From contig NZ_JAGYIU010000004.1 in the NCBI RefSeq assembly GCF_018402495.1, positions 372,001 to 436,000 on the forward strand: a DNA stretch of 64,000 nucleotides, given 5' to 3'. Source of the stretch: Pseudoalteromonas sp. (lineage in GTDB: Bacteria; Pseudomonadota; Gammaproteobacteria; Enterobacterales; Alteromonadaceae). Within the stretch, counting starts at the first letter, position 1; every line of letters begins with the position of its first letter. A program made the translations under genes and the position numbers. The notes beneath the pieces are model-generated. The model was not told the DNA's origin, ran no database searches, and worked only from the letters and a program-made list of their open reading frames with translations. This document shows, in pieces, positions 51,368-62,162 of the stretch.

Positions 51368-51819
51368 TGGACGATACGTTAAAACAAAAATTAAAAAACT
51401 ATGTGCTTTGGTTACTAGGCAGACAAGAGTATTCTCGCCGAGAGTTAACCCAAAAGTTACAGCAAAAAGAAGCAACTGACGAATTCATAGAAAACCTGCT
51501 TGATTGGTGTGAAAAGCACAACTTTATTAATGAGCAGCGTTACTGTGAAGGGTTTGTAAGAAAGCACATATTTAAATGCCATGGCTTAAAGCGTATTCAA
51601 AGTGAGGCCATGAGTAAAGGGATTGATAGAGCACTGCTTGAAACAGTAATTGAAGAGCTGGAAATAGATTGGTTTGAGCTCGCGCAGGAAGCGTACAATA
51701 AAAAATATTCAACGACACCGGCAAACCTTGAGTACAAAGAAAAAGCTAAGCGCGTGCGCTACTTGATGTATCGAGGTTTTAGCTATGATGAAATAAATTT
51801 TGCAATGCAAGCACAGTAA
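51367..51819 (+). CDS. recX: regulatory protein RecX
   Basis: LLGRQEYSRRELTQKLQQKEA...FINEQRYCEGFVRKHIFKCHGLKRIQSEAMSKGI. Confidence 0.93.
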   Translation: MDDTLKQKLKNYVLWLLGRQEYSRRELTQKLQQKEATDEFIENLLDWCEKHNFINEQRYCEGFVRKHIFKCHGLKRIQSEAMSKGIDRALLETVIEELEIDWFELAQEAYNKKYSTTPANLEYKEKAKRVRYLMYRGFSYDEINFAMQAQ

Positions 51820-51838
51820 ATACAGGTGAGACTTTCAC

Positions 51839-54439
51839 ATGCAGCACATGACTACCGCACAAATTAGGCAACAGTTTTTAGACTTTTTTGCCAGTAAGCA
51901 ACACCAAGTTGTTCCTTCTAGTTCATTAATACCAGGCAATGATGCCACGTTGTTATTTAATAATGCGGGTATGGTGCAATTTAAAGATGTATTTTTAGGC
52001 GCTGAAAGCCGTCCTTATACACGCGCAACGAGTTCGCAGCGTTGTGTGCGTGCCGGTGGTAAACACAACGATTTAGAAAACGTAGGTTATACAGCACGTC
52101 ACCATACCTTTTTTGAAATGCTCGGTAATTTCAGCTTTGGTGATTACTTTAAGCAAGATGCTATTAAGTTTGCGTGGGAATTTTTAACTGATGTTTTAAA
52201 ATTACCAAAGGAAAAGCTGTTAGTTACTATTTACCATGATGACGAAGAGGCCTTTGGCTACTGGGCTAACGATATCGGTTTACCTGAAGATCGCATTATT
52301 CGTATTGCAACAAGCGATAACTTTTGGTCTATGGGTGATACGGGTCCTTGTGGTCCATGTTCTGAAATATTTTATGATCACGGTGAGCATATTTGGGGGG
52401 GACCTCCGGGCACACCTGAAGAAGATGGCGATCGTTTCATTGAAATTTGGAACTTAGTATTTATGCAATACAACCGTCAAAGCGACGGGACTATGGAGCC
52501 ACTTCCTAAGCAATCTGTTGATACGGGAATGGGCCTTGAGCGTATTTCAGCTATTTTACAAGGTGTGCATTCAAACTACGAAATCGATTTATTCCAAGGC
52601 TTAATTGCCGCAGCAGCAAGCGTTACTAATGCTCAAGACATGGATGATAAATCGTTACGCGTGGTAGCGGATCATATTCGTTCATGTGCGTTTTTAATTT
52701 CAGATGGGGTTATGCCATCAAACGAAGGTCGCGGTTATGTACTGCGTCGTATTATTCGTCGTGCAGTTCGCCATGGTAATAAACTAGGCGCTAAAGGCGC
52801 GTTTTTCTATAAATTAGTGACTGCACTGATTGACCAAATGGGTCAAGCGTATCCAGAGCTTGCTAAACAGCAAGAAATTATCGAAAAAGTACTGCGCATT
52901 GAAGAAGAGCAGTTTGGTAAAACGCTGGAGCGTGGTTTAGCTATTTTAGAAGAAAGTTTAAGCGATTTAACCGGGGATGTGATCCCGGGTGATTTAGTGT
53001 TTAAACTTTACGATACCTATGGTTTCCCTGCCGATTTAACAGCCGATGTAGCGCGTGAACGCCAGATGACAATTGATCATCAAGGTTTTGAAGCATGCAT
53101 GGCAGTACAACGTAAAACAGCGCAACAAGCGGGTAAATTTGGCGCTGACTATAATGAGCAATTAAAATCAGACAAACATACCGACTTTAAAGGCTACGAT
53201 AGCACCCATTATCGTGCCACTGTGGTAGAAATTTTTGCAGGTGGCGAAACAGTCTCGTTACTTGAAGATGGTCAACAAGGTATTATCGTTTTAGATCGTA
53301 CCCCGTTTTATGCAGAATCAGGTGGTCAAATTGGTGATAGCGGGTTAATTACTGTTCCCGGTGGTGAGTTTAGTGTGACTAACACCACAAAACTAGGCAA
53401 TGCATTTGCTCACCATGGAACCGTTCAAGGGCGTATTGGTGTTAATGATAAAGTAGATGCAACCATTGATGCTGCGCGTCGCGATAGCATTAAGAAAAAT
53501 CATACTGCCACGCATATTTTACATGAAGCATTACGTCAGTTGTTAGGTGAGCATGTGTCGCAAAAAGGCTCACTTGTACAGCCAGATCGCCTGCGTTTTG
53601 ACTTCTCACATTTTGAAGCGGTGACCAAAGATGAATTACGTGAAATTGAGCGTGCAGTGAATAATGAAATTCGTCGTAACTTTGCCCTTAACACTGAGCT
53701 AATGGCAATTGATGATGCTAAAGCAAAAGGTGCAATGGCGTTGTTTGGCGAAAAATACGATGACGAAGTACGCGTTGTGACCATTGGTGACTACTCAATC
53801 GAGCTTTGTGGTGGTACACACGTTGAGCGCGCGGGTGACATTGGCTTGTTCAAAATTGTATCTGAAAGCGGTATTGCTGCGGGTGTTCGTCGAATTGAAG
53901 CGGTAACAGGTGCAGAGGCAATTGCTTATGTAAGCGAGCAAGAGCAGCAATTAGCTGATGTTGCAGCGCTTGTAAAAGGTGACAATGCGTCAGTGCTTGA
54001 AAAAGTAACTGCCTTGCTTGAAAAGTCGAAAGGGCTTGAAAAGCAAGTTGCTCAGCTTAACGATAAACTAGCCAGTGCAGCAGGCGCATCGTTACTAGAT
54101 TCAGTTATAGAGATTAATGGGATTAAATTACTGGTAGCCAATGTTGAGGGGACTGAATCAAAAGCGCTTCGCGGTATGGTTGATGATCTTAAAAACAAAA
54201 TTGGCTCAGGTGTTATTGCGCTTGGTGTTGCCAGTGGTGACAAAGTAAGCCTTATTGCCGGTGTAACTAAAGATTTAACAGCCAAAGTAAAAGCGGGTGA
54301 GTTAGTTAATCACATGGCAGGTCAAGTAGGTGGTAAAGGTGGCGGTCGTCCAGATATGGCGCAAGCGGGTGGCTCTGAACCACAGAACTTAACGGCGGCA
54401 CTTGATAGCGTAACAGCTTGGTTAACTGAGCGTACCTAA
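51839..54439 (+). CDS. alaS: alanyl-tRNA synthetase
   Basis: [50 protein letters not shown]. Confidence 0.98.
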   Translation: MQHMTTAQIRQQFLDFFASKQHQVVPSSSLIPGNDATLLFNNAGMVQFKDVFLGAESRPYTRATSSQRCVRAGGKHNDLENVGYTARHHTFFEMLGNFSFGDYFKQDAIKFAWEFLTDVLKLPKEKLLVTIYHDDEEAFGYWANDIGLPEDRIIRIATSDNFWSMGDTGPCGPCSEIFYDHGEHIWGGPPGTPEEDGDRFIEIWNLVFMQYNRQSDGTMEPLPKQSVDTGMGLERISAILQGVHSNYEIDLFQGLIAAAASVTNAQDMDDKSLRVVADHIRSCAFLISDGVMPSNEGRGYVLRRIIRRAVRHGNKLGAKGAFFYKLVTALIDQMGQAYPELAKQQEIIEKVLRIEEEQFGKTLERGLAILEESLSDLTGDVIPGDLVFKLYDTYGFPADLTADVARERQMTIDHQGFEACMAVQRKTAQQAGKFGADYNEQLKSDKHTDFKGYDSTHYRATVVEIFAGGETVSLLEDGQQGIIVLDRTPFYAESGGQIGDSGLITVPGGEFSVTNTTKLGNAFAHHGTVQGRIGVNDKVDATIDAARRDSIKKNHTATHILHEALRQLLGEHVSQKGSLVQPDRLRFDFSHFEAVTKDELREIERAVNNEIRRNFALNTELMAIDDAKAKGAMALFGEKYDDEVRVVTIGDYSIELCGGTHVERAGDIGLFKIVSESGIAAGVRRIEAVTGAEAIAYVSEQEQQLADVAALVKGDNASVLEKVTALLEKSKGLEKQVAQLNDKLASAAGASLLDSVIEINGIKLLVANVEGTESKALRGMVDDLKNKIGSGVIALGVASGDKVSLIAGVTKDLTAKVKAGELVNHMAGQVGGKGGGRPDMAQAGGSEPQNLTAALDSVTAWLTERT

Positions 54440-54445
54440 GCTTAA

Positions 54446-55663
54446 GTGGCACTTATAGTTCAAAAATTTGGCGGCACTTCGGTAGGCTCAATAGAGCGTA
54501 TTGAAGCGGTCGCCGACCTTGTTGTTAAAACCAAGCAACAAGGGCACCAAGTGGTGGTCGTGCTTTCGGCAATGTCGGGAGAAACCAATCGCTTAATTAA
54601 TCTTGCCAAACAAATCGATCTTCGCCCGAGTAGTCGTGAACTCGATGTATTACTGAGTACCGGTGAGCAAGTTTCTATTGCTTTGTTAGCGATGGCTATT
54701 ATTAAACGCGGCCATTCTGCGGTAAGTTTATTGGCCGATCAGGTTAATATTTTAACCGATAATATGTTCGGTAAAGCGCGGGTGGAAGAGGTCGCGGCTA
54801 CGCGTTTAAAACATGAGCTTGAACACAACCGCATTGCTATTATTGCCGGATTTCAGGGGCGCGATATTGAGGGCAACGTGACTACGCTTGGCCGTGGTGG
54901 CACCGACACTTCAGCCGTTGAAATTGCGGGTGCGATAAAAGCTGATGAATGTCAGATCTATACCGATGTTGATGGCGTATATACTACAGATCCTCGTGTT
55001 GAGCCCAATGCACGACGTTTGAGTCATGTAACATTCGACGAAATGCTTGAGCTGGCAAGTTTAGGTGCTAAGGTGTTGCACATTCGTTCAGTAGAATCTG
55101 CCGGTAAACACAATGTACCTTTAAGGGTTTTATCTAGTTTTAAACCCGATGAAGGCACATTAATTAGTTTTGAGGAGAGCGACGTGGCAAGCAATGTCGT
55201 ATCGGGTATTGCATTTAATCGAGATGAGTGCTTAATTAAGGTACATGGAATGCCACAAGGCACCAAACATCTTGCAAAAGTTTTGAAACTTTTTGCTGAT
55301 AATGGCATCGAAATAGATATGATTAATCAAATTAATCATAAAGTTGAAAAAGTTGACTATGCTTTTACTGTGCATTTAAATGATTACTTAAACGCACTTG
55401 ATTTATTAACGGTTGAGCAACAACAATTTGACGCACAGGCAATTGACGGATTGACCAATGTGGCGAAAATTTCAGCGGTGGGTATGGGGATGAAATCTCA
55501 TTCTGGGGTAGCGAGTTTATTTTTTGATTCGTTAGCAGAAGAAAATATTGATGTGATGTTTGTTGCCACCTCAGAGATAAAAATATCAGTTTTAATAGAT
55601 GAAAAATACCTAGAGCTGGCTGTTCGTGCATTACATAAAACATTTTTAACAGAAAATGAATAG
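54446..55663 (+). CDS. lysC: aspartate kinase (GTG start)
   Basis: ALIVQKFGGTSVGSIERIEAVADLV; two C-terminal ACT-like regions. Confidence 0.96.
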   Translation: MALIVQKFGGTSVGSIERIEAVADLVVKTKQQGHQVVVVLSAMSGETNRLINLAKQIDLRPSSRELDVLLSTGEQVSIALLAMAIIKRGHSAVSLLADQVNILTDNMFGKARVEEVAATRLKHELEHNRIAIIAGFQGRDIEGNVTTLGRGGTDTSAVEIAGAIKADECQIYTDVDGVYTTDPRVEPNARRLSHVTFDEMLELASLGAKVLHIRSVESAGKHNVPLRVLSSFKPDEGTLISFEESDVASNVVSGIAFNRDECLIKVHGMPQGTKHLAKVLKLFADNGIEIDMINQINHKVEKVDYAFTVHLNDYLNALDLLTVEQQQFDAQAIDGLTNVAKISAVGMGMKSHSGVASLFFDSLAEENIDVMFVATSEIKISVLIDEKYLELAVRALHKTFLTENE

Positions 55664-55753
55664 ATTGAGAGTTTTTACTTACTTTTTAGTCTAATTTTAA
55701 TTAAAATGCTTGTGCGGAATCTTATAATTTTATTGGAACATGGGAGCAAGAGA

Positions 55754-55945
55754 ATGCTAATACTAACTCGTAGAGTAGGCGAGACCCTTATGATTGGTGA
55801 CGAAGTAACCGTTACTGTTCTAGGTGTTAAAGGAAATCAAGTTCGTATCGGTGTTAACGCACCAAAAGACGTATCAGTTCATCGTGAAGAAATTTACATG
55901 CGCATACAAGCTGAAAAGTCTAACCCTAATCCGGGCAATGCTTAA
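55754..55945 (+). CDS. csrA: carbon storage regulator
   Basis: [48 protein letters not shown]. Confidence 0.98.
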   Translation: MLILTRRVGETLMIGDEVTVTVLGVKGNQVRIGVNAPKDVSVHREEIYMRIQAEKSNPNPGNA

Positions 55946-55983
55946 TCAACAAAAAATGTATTAGGAAATAACAAATACATTTT

Positions 55984-56010
55984 AAAAGCCACTCATTGAG
56001 TGGCTTTTTT
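55984..56010. terminator. terminator between csrA and YcxB-like gene
   Basis: aaaagccactcattgagtggctttttt. Confidence 0.85.
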
Positions 56011-56460
56011 GTTTATAAAATCAATAGTTTCATCTGTTAGTATAGCTTTTGAAATGTATTGCATACCGCTTTTTGTTTTTAAGATGAGTCCACGTTCAGT
56101 AGAAATTATTTCATTAATATCTTGCCATGTAAGTTGGTAATTTTTGTAATGATTAGCTGACCTTATACCTTCTTCGTCAAAAGTCAGAGTAACTTGCGAA
56201 CCTGATGCCCTGCTGAGCATTTGTCTGGTTACCCACCATGGGCGGCGATAGTAAAAGGCGATGCATTCAAGTAAGGCTAGCATGAGTAAAAATGTACCTA
56301 AGTAATGATCGCCTAGGCCATAAATACCAAATAATCCTAACGCTACAAGCAATACCAATAAAAAGTATTTAGGTCGCGCCCGTTTACTATAAGGCAGCGA
56401 TTGATCGAAGCATTCATAAAAGTAAGGTTTATCGAGTTTATAGGTTGTTGTGAATATCAT
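55993..56460 (-). CDS. YcxB-family protein
   Basis: 155 aa, two TM, VTLTFDEEGIRSANHYKNYQLTWQDINEIISTERGLILKTKSG. Confidence 0.75.
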   Translation of the reverse strand: MIFTTTYKLDKPYFYECFDQSLPYSKRARPKYFLLVLLVALGLFGIYGLGDHYLGTFLLMLALLECIAFYYRRPWWVTRQMLSRASGSQVTLTFDEEGIRSANHYKNYQLTWQDINEIISTERGLILKTKSGMQYISKAILTDETIDFINKKATQ

Positions 56461-56568
56461 GTATTTATACTTAAAGGCTATTTTTTACCATTTTAGCAAG
56501 CTATAGGATGAATGCGCAGCTTAAATAGATTAATGAGCTCTAAAGTTTATTCACTGTGTTCACGGGAT

Positions 56569-56598
56569 ACAAAAAAAGCGATCGAAAGATCGCTTTTG
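56569..56598. terminator. terminator
   Basis: aaaaaaagcgatcgaaagatcgcttttgta. Confidence 0.75.
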
Positions 56599-56615
56599 TA
56601 AAAAAAGAAGCCAAT

Positions 56616-56807
56616 TTAGCAATTTGTCTCTTCGGCATTAACGCCTTCTTTTACTTCTTCACAGGTATCTTCTACCTTGTTTTGAACATCTGTCACGGCT
56701 TCGTCGATACGTTCACCGGCTTCTTCTGCGTTATTGTCTTCACAACCCATAATGAATGCACTTGCGAATAGGCCAATAGCTGCTGCTTTAAGTGTTGATG
56801 ATTTCAT
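56616..56807 (-). CDS. small acidic lipoprotein
   Basis: Signal peptide with lipobox-like FIMGC; acidic helix AGERIDEAVTDVQNKVEDTCEEVKE. Confidence 0.75.
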   Translation of the reverse strand: MKSSTLKAAAIGLFASAFIMGCEDNNAEEAGERIDEAVTDVQNKVEDTCEEVKEGVNAEETNC

Positions 56808-56854
56808 AATGTAATTCCTTGTATATAAATTTAAAAAAGTTCGTTGTTGCTTAT

Positions 56855-57034
56855 CTACCTGGGGCTTTTACCACGTAAAGCGCTTGAAACCAGTGAAATA
56901 ACGAGTAAAACTAAAAAGATAAAAAATATGATCTTAGCAATGCCTGTTGCGGCTCCTGCAATACCACCAAATCCTAAAACGGCTGCGATTAGTGCGATCA
57001 CCAAAAATGTAATTGTCCAGCGTAACATTGTCAT
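56855..57034 (-). CDS. DUF1328 (UPF0391) membrane protein
   Basis: Own translation, below ORF-track cutoff: M(TM)[56 protein letters not shown]. Confidence 0.88.
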   Translation of the reverse strand: MTMLRWTITFLVIALIAAVLGFGGIAGAATGIAKIIFFIFLVLLVISLVSSALRGKSPR

Positions 57035-57232
57035 CTCCTTGATTTATCTAAGTGTTAAAGTGTTGTTTATAAATAAGCGAGTAATGTGCCAGTATTTTAT
57101 TTTGTTTTAAATCAATGGTTTATTTTGTTTTTTGAGTTTGGATTTATATTAGATTGGTAATTTTTACGATTTTATCTGTAACTTATTCATAGTGGTGTCT
57201 GATGAGATAATAAATAGTTTTTACAATTTTTA

Positions 57233-57249
57233 TTTTGGTAAGACCAATT
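57233..57249. promoter_or_regulatory. PdhR-like operator 1
   Basis: TTTTGGTAAGACCAATT. Confidence 0.55.
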
Positions 57250-57432
57250 AACATTTGCTTTAGCGGTTTTTAGTGGATTAGCTCATTAGGTATATTTTTA
57301 TGTGTTTTCAAAGAATATTAGGGTTTTATATATTCTTTATTTATAACGAACATTTTTATTATCTATATATCAGGGTTAAATAAGCCATTTTAGGTGGTGT
57401 TAACCTTATTGGTGATATGTTAGTTTTGGATT

Positions 57433-57449
57433 AATTGGTTTTACCAATT
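57433..57449. promoter_or_regulatory. PdhR-like operator 2
   Basis: AATTGGTTTTACCAATT, perfect 7-bp arms. Confidence 0.6.
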
Positions 57450-57552
57450 TACAAGCTGTAGACAAAAGTGTGATTTTTGTTATTATTGGTGAATAATTAT
57501 TTAAACAAACCGACTTTTTATTTATTGGTGCGGTTTTGAAAGGGGGAGAACT

Positions 57553-57798
57553 ATGGATATTGGGGCTTTGCTCACAACTGCAGGCAATTTAATGCTAACC
57601 GGTATGGTGAGCGTGTTTGTATTTCTTTCTTTATTAATAGGCGCTGTAACAGCTATGTCTAGGCTGGTTAGTAAATTTGCTCAACCAGATCTTGAAGCAC
57701 CACAAAGAACACCATCTTTTAAATCTCAAGGTGTGCCAAATGAGCACATCGCTGCAATTAGTGCTGCCATTGCTCAGTACAAAAAAAATAATAATTAG
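57553..57798 (+). CDS. oadG: oxaloacetate decarboxylase gamma subunit
   Basis: 81 aa single-TM protein directly preceding oadA. Confidence 0.9.
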   Translation: MDIGALLTTAGNLMLTGMVSVFVFLSLLIGAVTAMSRLVSKFAQPDLEAPQRTPSFKSQGVPNEHIAAISAAIAQYKKNNN

Positions 57799-57810
57799 AG
57801 GAGCATACCA

Positions 57811-59592
57811 ATGGCTAAATTAAAAATAACAGAACTTGTACTTCGTGACGCACATCAGTCGCTTTTAGCTACCCGCATGCGATTAGACGACATGTTACCT
57901 ATTGCAAAAAAAATAGATGATGCCGGTTATTGGTCTATCGAATCCTGGGGGGGGGCTACCTTTGACTCATGTATTCGTTATTTAGGCGAAGATCCGTGGG
58001 AGCGTATTCGTGCGCTTAAAAAGGCCATGCCAAATACGCCACAGCAAATGTTACTCCGCGGACAAAACTTATTAGGGTACCGTCATTATGCTGATGATGT
58101 TGTTGAAAAGTTTGTAGAGCGCGCATACAAAAATGGTGTGGATGTTTTTCGTATTTTTGATGCCATGAATGATGTGCGTAATTTAGAAACTGCGATTAAA
58201 GCGGCGGTTAAAGTAGGCGCGCATGCCCAAGGCACTATTTCTTACACGGTAAGCCCAGTACACACATTGGATATGTGGCTAACACTCGCTAAGCAGCTTG
58301 AAGAGTTAGGTTGTCATTCAATTTGTATTAAAGATATGGCGGGATTGCTTAAGCCTTACGATGCAGAAAAACTGATTAAAGGCTTAAAAGAAACGGTTTC
58401 AATTCCTATTGCTATGCAATGTCATGCAACAACGGGTTTAAGTACCGCAACGTATCAAAAAGCAATTGATGCCGGTATTGATATGCTCGATACGGCTGTG
58501 TCATCTATGAGTATGACCTATGGTCATTCAGCAACAGAAACAATTGCTGCAATTGTAGAGGGCACAGAGCGTGATACCGGCCTAGATTTAAACCACTTAG
58601 AAGAAATTGCAGCTTACTTTAGAGACGTACGTAAAAAGTACGCTGCGTTTGAAGGCAGTTTAAAAGGTGTGGATGGCCGTATTTTATTAGCGCAAGTGCC
58701 TGGTGGCATGTTAACTAACATGGAAAACCAACTTAAAGAGCTAGGCGCCGCTGATAAACTAAACGAAGTATTACTTGAGATCCCACGTGTACGTGAGGAT
58801 TTGGGCTTTATTCCACTAGTTACCCCGACTTCGCAAATTGTTGGTACTCAGGCGGTATTAAATGTACTCACTGGTGAGCGTTATAAAACCATTACTAAAG
58901 AAACCGCAGGCGTATTAAAAGGTGAATATGGTTCAACACCTGCACCGATGAACAAAGCGCTACAAGAGCGTGTACTTGATGGCAGCGAAGCAATTACTTG
59001 TCGCCCAGCAGATGTGATCAAACCTGAACTTGAAACGCTTGAGGCTGAATTAAGTAAGCTTGCGCAAGAGCAAGGCTTAACGCTTGCTGATGAGCAAATT
59101 GATGATGTGCTTACTTATGCTTTATTCCCACAAATTGGTTTGAAATTTATTAAAAACCGCAATAACCCTGACGCATTTGAACCTGTTCCTAGTGCTGATG
59201 ATAGTTCTGATAAGGCACCCGAAAAATCAGCGGCAAACAATAAAGGCGTCAAGGCTGAGCAATACAGCGTTAAAGTCGATGGTAAAGTATACGATGTCGT
59301 GGTTGCTCAAGGCGGTGAGCTTAAAGAGGTTACGTTAAAAGACTCCGAGCATATTCCACAGTCGGCATCGGTTGCTTCGGGTGAAACCCTTAATGCGCCA
59401 CTTGCCGGTAATATCTTTAAAATTAAAGTAAAGCCTGGTCAGGTCGTAAATGAAGGGGATGTGGTGATTATTATGGAAGCCATGAAAATGGAAACCGAAG
59501 TACGCGCCATGCATACGGGTACAATTGCAGACGTGCTTGTCAGTGAAGGTGATTCAGTGTCAACCGGCGATGCTATGATTGCACTAGCTTAA
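57811..59592 (+). CDS. oadA: oxaloacetate decarboxylase alpha subunit
   Basis: [51 protein letters not shown]; biotinyl motif EAMKMETEV. Confidence 0.98.
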   Translation: MAKLKITELVLRDAHQSLLATRMRLDDMLPIAKKIDDAGYWSIESWGGATFDSCIRYLGEDPWERIRALKKAMPNTPQQMLLRGQNLLGYRHYADDVVEKFVERAYKNGVDVFRIFDAMNDVRNLETAIKAAVKVGAHAQGTISYTVSPVHTLDMWLTLAKQLEELGCHSICIKDMAGLLKPYDAEKLIKGLKETVSIPIAMQCHATTGLSTATYQKAIDAGIDMLDTAVSSMSMTYGHSATETIAAIVEGTERDTGLDLNHLEEIAAYFRDVRKKYAAFEGSLKGVDGRILLAQVPGGMLTNMENQLKELGAADKLNEVLLEIPRVREDLGFIPLVTPTSQIVGTQAVLNVLTGERYKTITKETAGVLKGEYGSTPAPMNKALQERVLDGSEAITCRPADVIKPELETLEAELSKLAQEQGLTLADEQIDDVLTYALFPQIGLKFIKNRNNPDAFEPVPSADDSSDKAPEKSAANNKGVKAEQYSVKVDGKVYDVVVAQGGELKEVTLKDSEHIPQSASVASGETLNAPLAGNIFKIKVKPGQVVNEGDVVIIMEAMKMETEVRAMHTGTIADVLVSEGDSVSTGDAMIALA

Positions 59593-59606
59593 GGAGTAAA
59601 TAGAGG

Positions 59607-60737
59607 ATGGATAGTATTTTAAACCTCTGGCATGCCACTGGCATTGCTAACTTTACGTTTCCTGGGTTGATAATGATTGCTGTTGGTTGTTTGCTGTTAT
59701 TTTTAGCGATAGCCAAGAACTTTGAGCCATTATTGCTGCTGCCTATTGGTTTTGGGGCAATTTTAACTAATATTCCAGTAGCGGGTTTATCAGACCCTGG
59801 CGGCTTACTTTATCATGTTTACTATGTAGGTATTGATACTGGGATTTTTCCGTTATTAATATTTATGGGAGTAGGCGCACTCACTGACTTTAGTGCCTTA
59901 ATTGCCAACCCGCGTATGTTGTTATTAGGTGCTGCGGCGCAGTTTGGTATTTTTGCGACTTTATTTGGGGCTATTTTACTTAACTTTATCCCTGGGTTTG
60001 AGTTTAGCTTACAAGATGCGTCAGCAATCGCCATTATTGGTGGGGCTGATGGGCCAACCGCTATCTTTTTAGCGTCAAAGCTGGCACCTGATTTATTAGG
60101 CGCCATAGCTGTGGCTGCTTACTCATACATGGCACTGGTTCCGATTATTCAGCCACCCATAATGCGTGCGTTCACAACGTCTGAAGAACGTAAAATTCAA
60201 ATGCCAGAGCTGCGTAAAGTATCTAAAAAGGAAAAAATTATTTTTCCATTGATGGTACTTACTTTAACCGCCATTTTTCTGCCCGCTGCCATTCCACTGG
60301 TTGGTATGTTTTGTTTAGGTAATTTAATGCGTGAGTCAGGTGTGGTAGATAGGCTTAGTAACAGTGCACAAAACGAAATTATTAATATTACTACTATATT
60401 TTTGGGGCTGGCTGTAGGGTCTAAACTTGCCGCAGATCAGTTCTTAACAGTAGAAACCCTTGGTATTTTAGTATTAGGCGCACTGGCGTTTGCTATTGGT
60501 ACAGCCTCAGGCGTATTTATGGCAAAAGGCTTAAATAAAATATCAAAAACCCCAATTAATCCATTAATTGGTGCAGCCGGTGTATCGGCTGTGCCTATGG
60601 CTGCACGTGTTGTTAATAAAGTTGGGCTTGAAAATAACCCGCACAACTTTTTATTGATGCATGCTATGGGGCCTAATGTAGCTGGCGTACTGGGAAGTGC
60701 TGTTGCTGCAGGTATTTTATTAGCACTTGTTGGCTAG
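59607..60737 (+). CDS. oadB: oxaloacetate decarboxylase beta subunit (Na+ pump)
   Basis: [42 protein letters not shown]. Confidence 0.97.
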   Translation: MDSILNLWHATGIANFTFPGLIMIAVGCLLLFLAIAKNFEPLLLLPIGFGAILTNIPVAGLSDPGGLLYHVYYVGIDTGIFPLLIFMGVGALTDFSALIANPRMLLLGAAAQFGIFATLFGAILLNFIPGFEFSLQDASAIAIIGGADGPTAIFLASKLAPDLLGAIAVAAYSYMALVPIIQPPIMRAFTTSEERKIQMPELRKVSKKEKIIFPLMVLTLTAIFLPAAIPLVGMFCLGNLMRESGVVDRLSNSAQNEIINITTIFLGLAVGSKLAADQFLTVETLGILVLGALAFAIGTASGVFMAKGLNKISKTPINPLIGAAGVSAVPMAARVVNKVGLENNPHNFLLMHAMGPNVAGVLGSAVAAGILLALVG

Positions 60738-60757
60738 TAATACATAATCCAACCATT

Positions 60758-60783
60758 AGCGCAGTTTACTGCGCTTTTTTTTG
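60758..60783 (+). terminator. terminator after oadB
   Basis: agcgcagtttactgcgctttttttt. Confidence 0.85.
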
Positions 60784-60874
60784 TCTAAAATTTGATGTTT
60801 TAGATTAAGCGGTTTCTTGTATAGGGGTTTTTGTTTAAAGTAATCACTCTTCCTATTTTTTAAAGGCTGTCAAA

Positions 60875-61846
60875 ATGTTACACACTCCGCTGGCAAAATA
60901 TTTACCCAAAGTAAGTAAACTTGTATTTGGTTGTATGGGCTTGGGAGGTGCTTGGAATAAAGAGGCGATTACCAGTGCGCACTTAAAGCAAGCTCATTCA
61001 TGTATAGATACAGCAATTGAGAGCGGGATTAACTTTTTTGATCATGCTGATATTTATACTTTTGGCAAAGCTGAGCAGGTATTTGGTCAAGTATTGGCTG
61101 AGCGTCCTGAGCTCAGAGAGCAAATGTATATTCAATCTAAGTGTGGTATTCGCTTTACTGATGAGAAAACCCCGCAACGTTATGACTTTTCAGCTGATTG
61201 GATTGAACACGCCGTTGAGGGGTCTTTGAAACGATTAAATACCGGCTTCTTAGACGTGCTTATGTTGCATCGCCCAGACCCTTTAATGGAGGTAGAAGAC
61301 GTTGCCAAAATATTTAGTTGTTTAAAAGAAAGTGGCAAAGTGCGTCATTTCGCGGTGTCCAATATGTCCCAGCATCAAATAAGGTTTTTGCAGCGCGCTT
61401 TAGATATGCCGATTGTGGCAAATCAAATAGAGGCGAGTTTACAAAAACATCAATGGGTCGATGAGGGGGTTTATGTCGGTAATGTCGATGGCAAAGATAT
61501 TAACTTTACTGCGGGCAATATTGAATATTGTCGGGAGCATGACATTCAAATTCAGAGCTGGGGCAGTTTGTGCCAAGGTTTATACTCAGGTGGAGACTTA
61601 TCAAAGGCGTCACAAGCGGATGTAAACACGAGTATTTTAGTTAGTAAGCTTGCCGTTTTATATGGCACAAGTGCTGAAGCTATTGTGTTGGCATGGCTAC
61701 TGCGTCATCCTGCATCGATTCAGCCAATCATAGGGACAACTAATGTAGAGCGTATTAAAGCATCGAGTGATGCAATTAATATTCACTTAAGCCGTGAGCA
61801 TTGGTATGAGTTATATATCAGCGCGAAAGGCTGCGCTTTACCGTAA
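60875..61846 (+). CDS. aldo/keto reductase (YdhF-like)
   Basis: FGCMGLGGAWNKE...GINFFDHADIYTFGKAEQVFGQVL...LDVLMLHRPDPLM. Confidence 0.93.
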   Translation: MLHTPLAKYLPKVSKLVFGCMGLGGAWNKEAITSAHLKQAHSCIDTAIESGINFFDHADIYTFGKAEQVFGQVLAERPELREQMYIQSKCGIRFTDEKTPQRYDFSADWIEHAVEGSLKRLNTGFLDVLMLHRPDPLMEVEDVAKIFSCLKESGKVRHFAVSNMSQHQIRFLQRALDMPIVANQIEASLQKHQWVDEGVYVGNVDGKDINFTAGNIEYCREHDIQIQSWGSLCQGLYSGGDLSKASQADVNTSILVSKLAVLYGTSAEAIVLAWLLRHPASIQPIIGTTNVERIKASSDAINIHLSREHWYELYISAKGCALP

Positions 61847-61903
61847 TCTAATAGTAGTCCGCAATAATACTTCAGAGAATTGGTATAACACGAGGGCGTT
61901 GAT

Positions 61904-62080
61904 ATGAATATATTTGTTATTTTAATTAGTTTAGTGATAGCGTTGGTGATCATTATTCCTTTGCTAGAAAAATACCAAAGTAAATTGGGATTAGAGGGCG
62001 CTACTAAATACAGTAAGTATATTTGGCCACTGGTCATGATATCCTTGATTATCCAGCTCATTTACGTACTTGTAAATTAA
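61904..62080 (+). CDS. 58-aa two-TM small membrane protein
   Basis: Own translation: MNIFVILISLVIALVIIIPLLEKYQSKLGLEGATKYSKYIWPLVMISLIIQLIYVLVN*; below ORF-track cutoff. Confidence 0.6.
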   Translation: MNIFVILISLVIALVIIIPLLEKYQSKLGLEGATKYSKYIWPLVMISLIIQLIYVLVN

Positions 62081-62104
62081 GCTTGAAAGTTAAATACCAT
62101 ATAC

Positions 62105-62143
62105 AAAAAAGCCTTTGCGAGTCAGTCCAGCAAAGGCTTTTTT
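62105..62143. terminator. bidirectional terminator
   Basis: aaaaaagcctttgcgagtcagtccagcaaaggctttttt. Confidence 0.85.
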
Positions 62144-62162
62144 GTTTGATCAGCGAAGCGGT

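Noticed and set aside
52395-52401. G7 tract in alaS
   Set aside because: Essential gene, encodes conserved WGG-type motif; phase variation is implausible.
56844-57110. 88-aa + strand ORF
   Set aside because: Antisense to the well-supported DUF1328 gene at 56855-57034.
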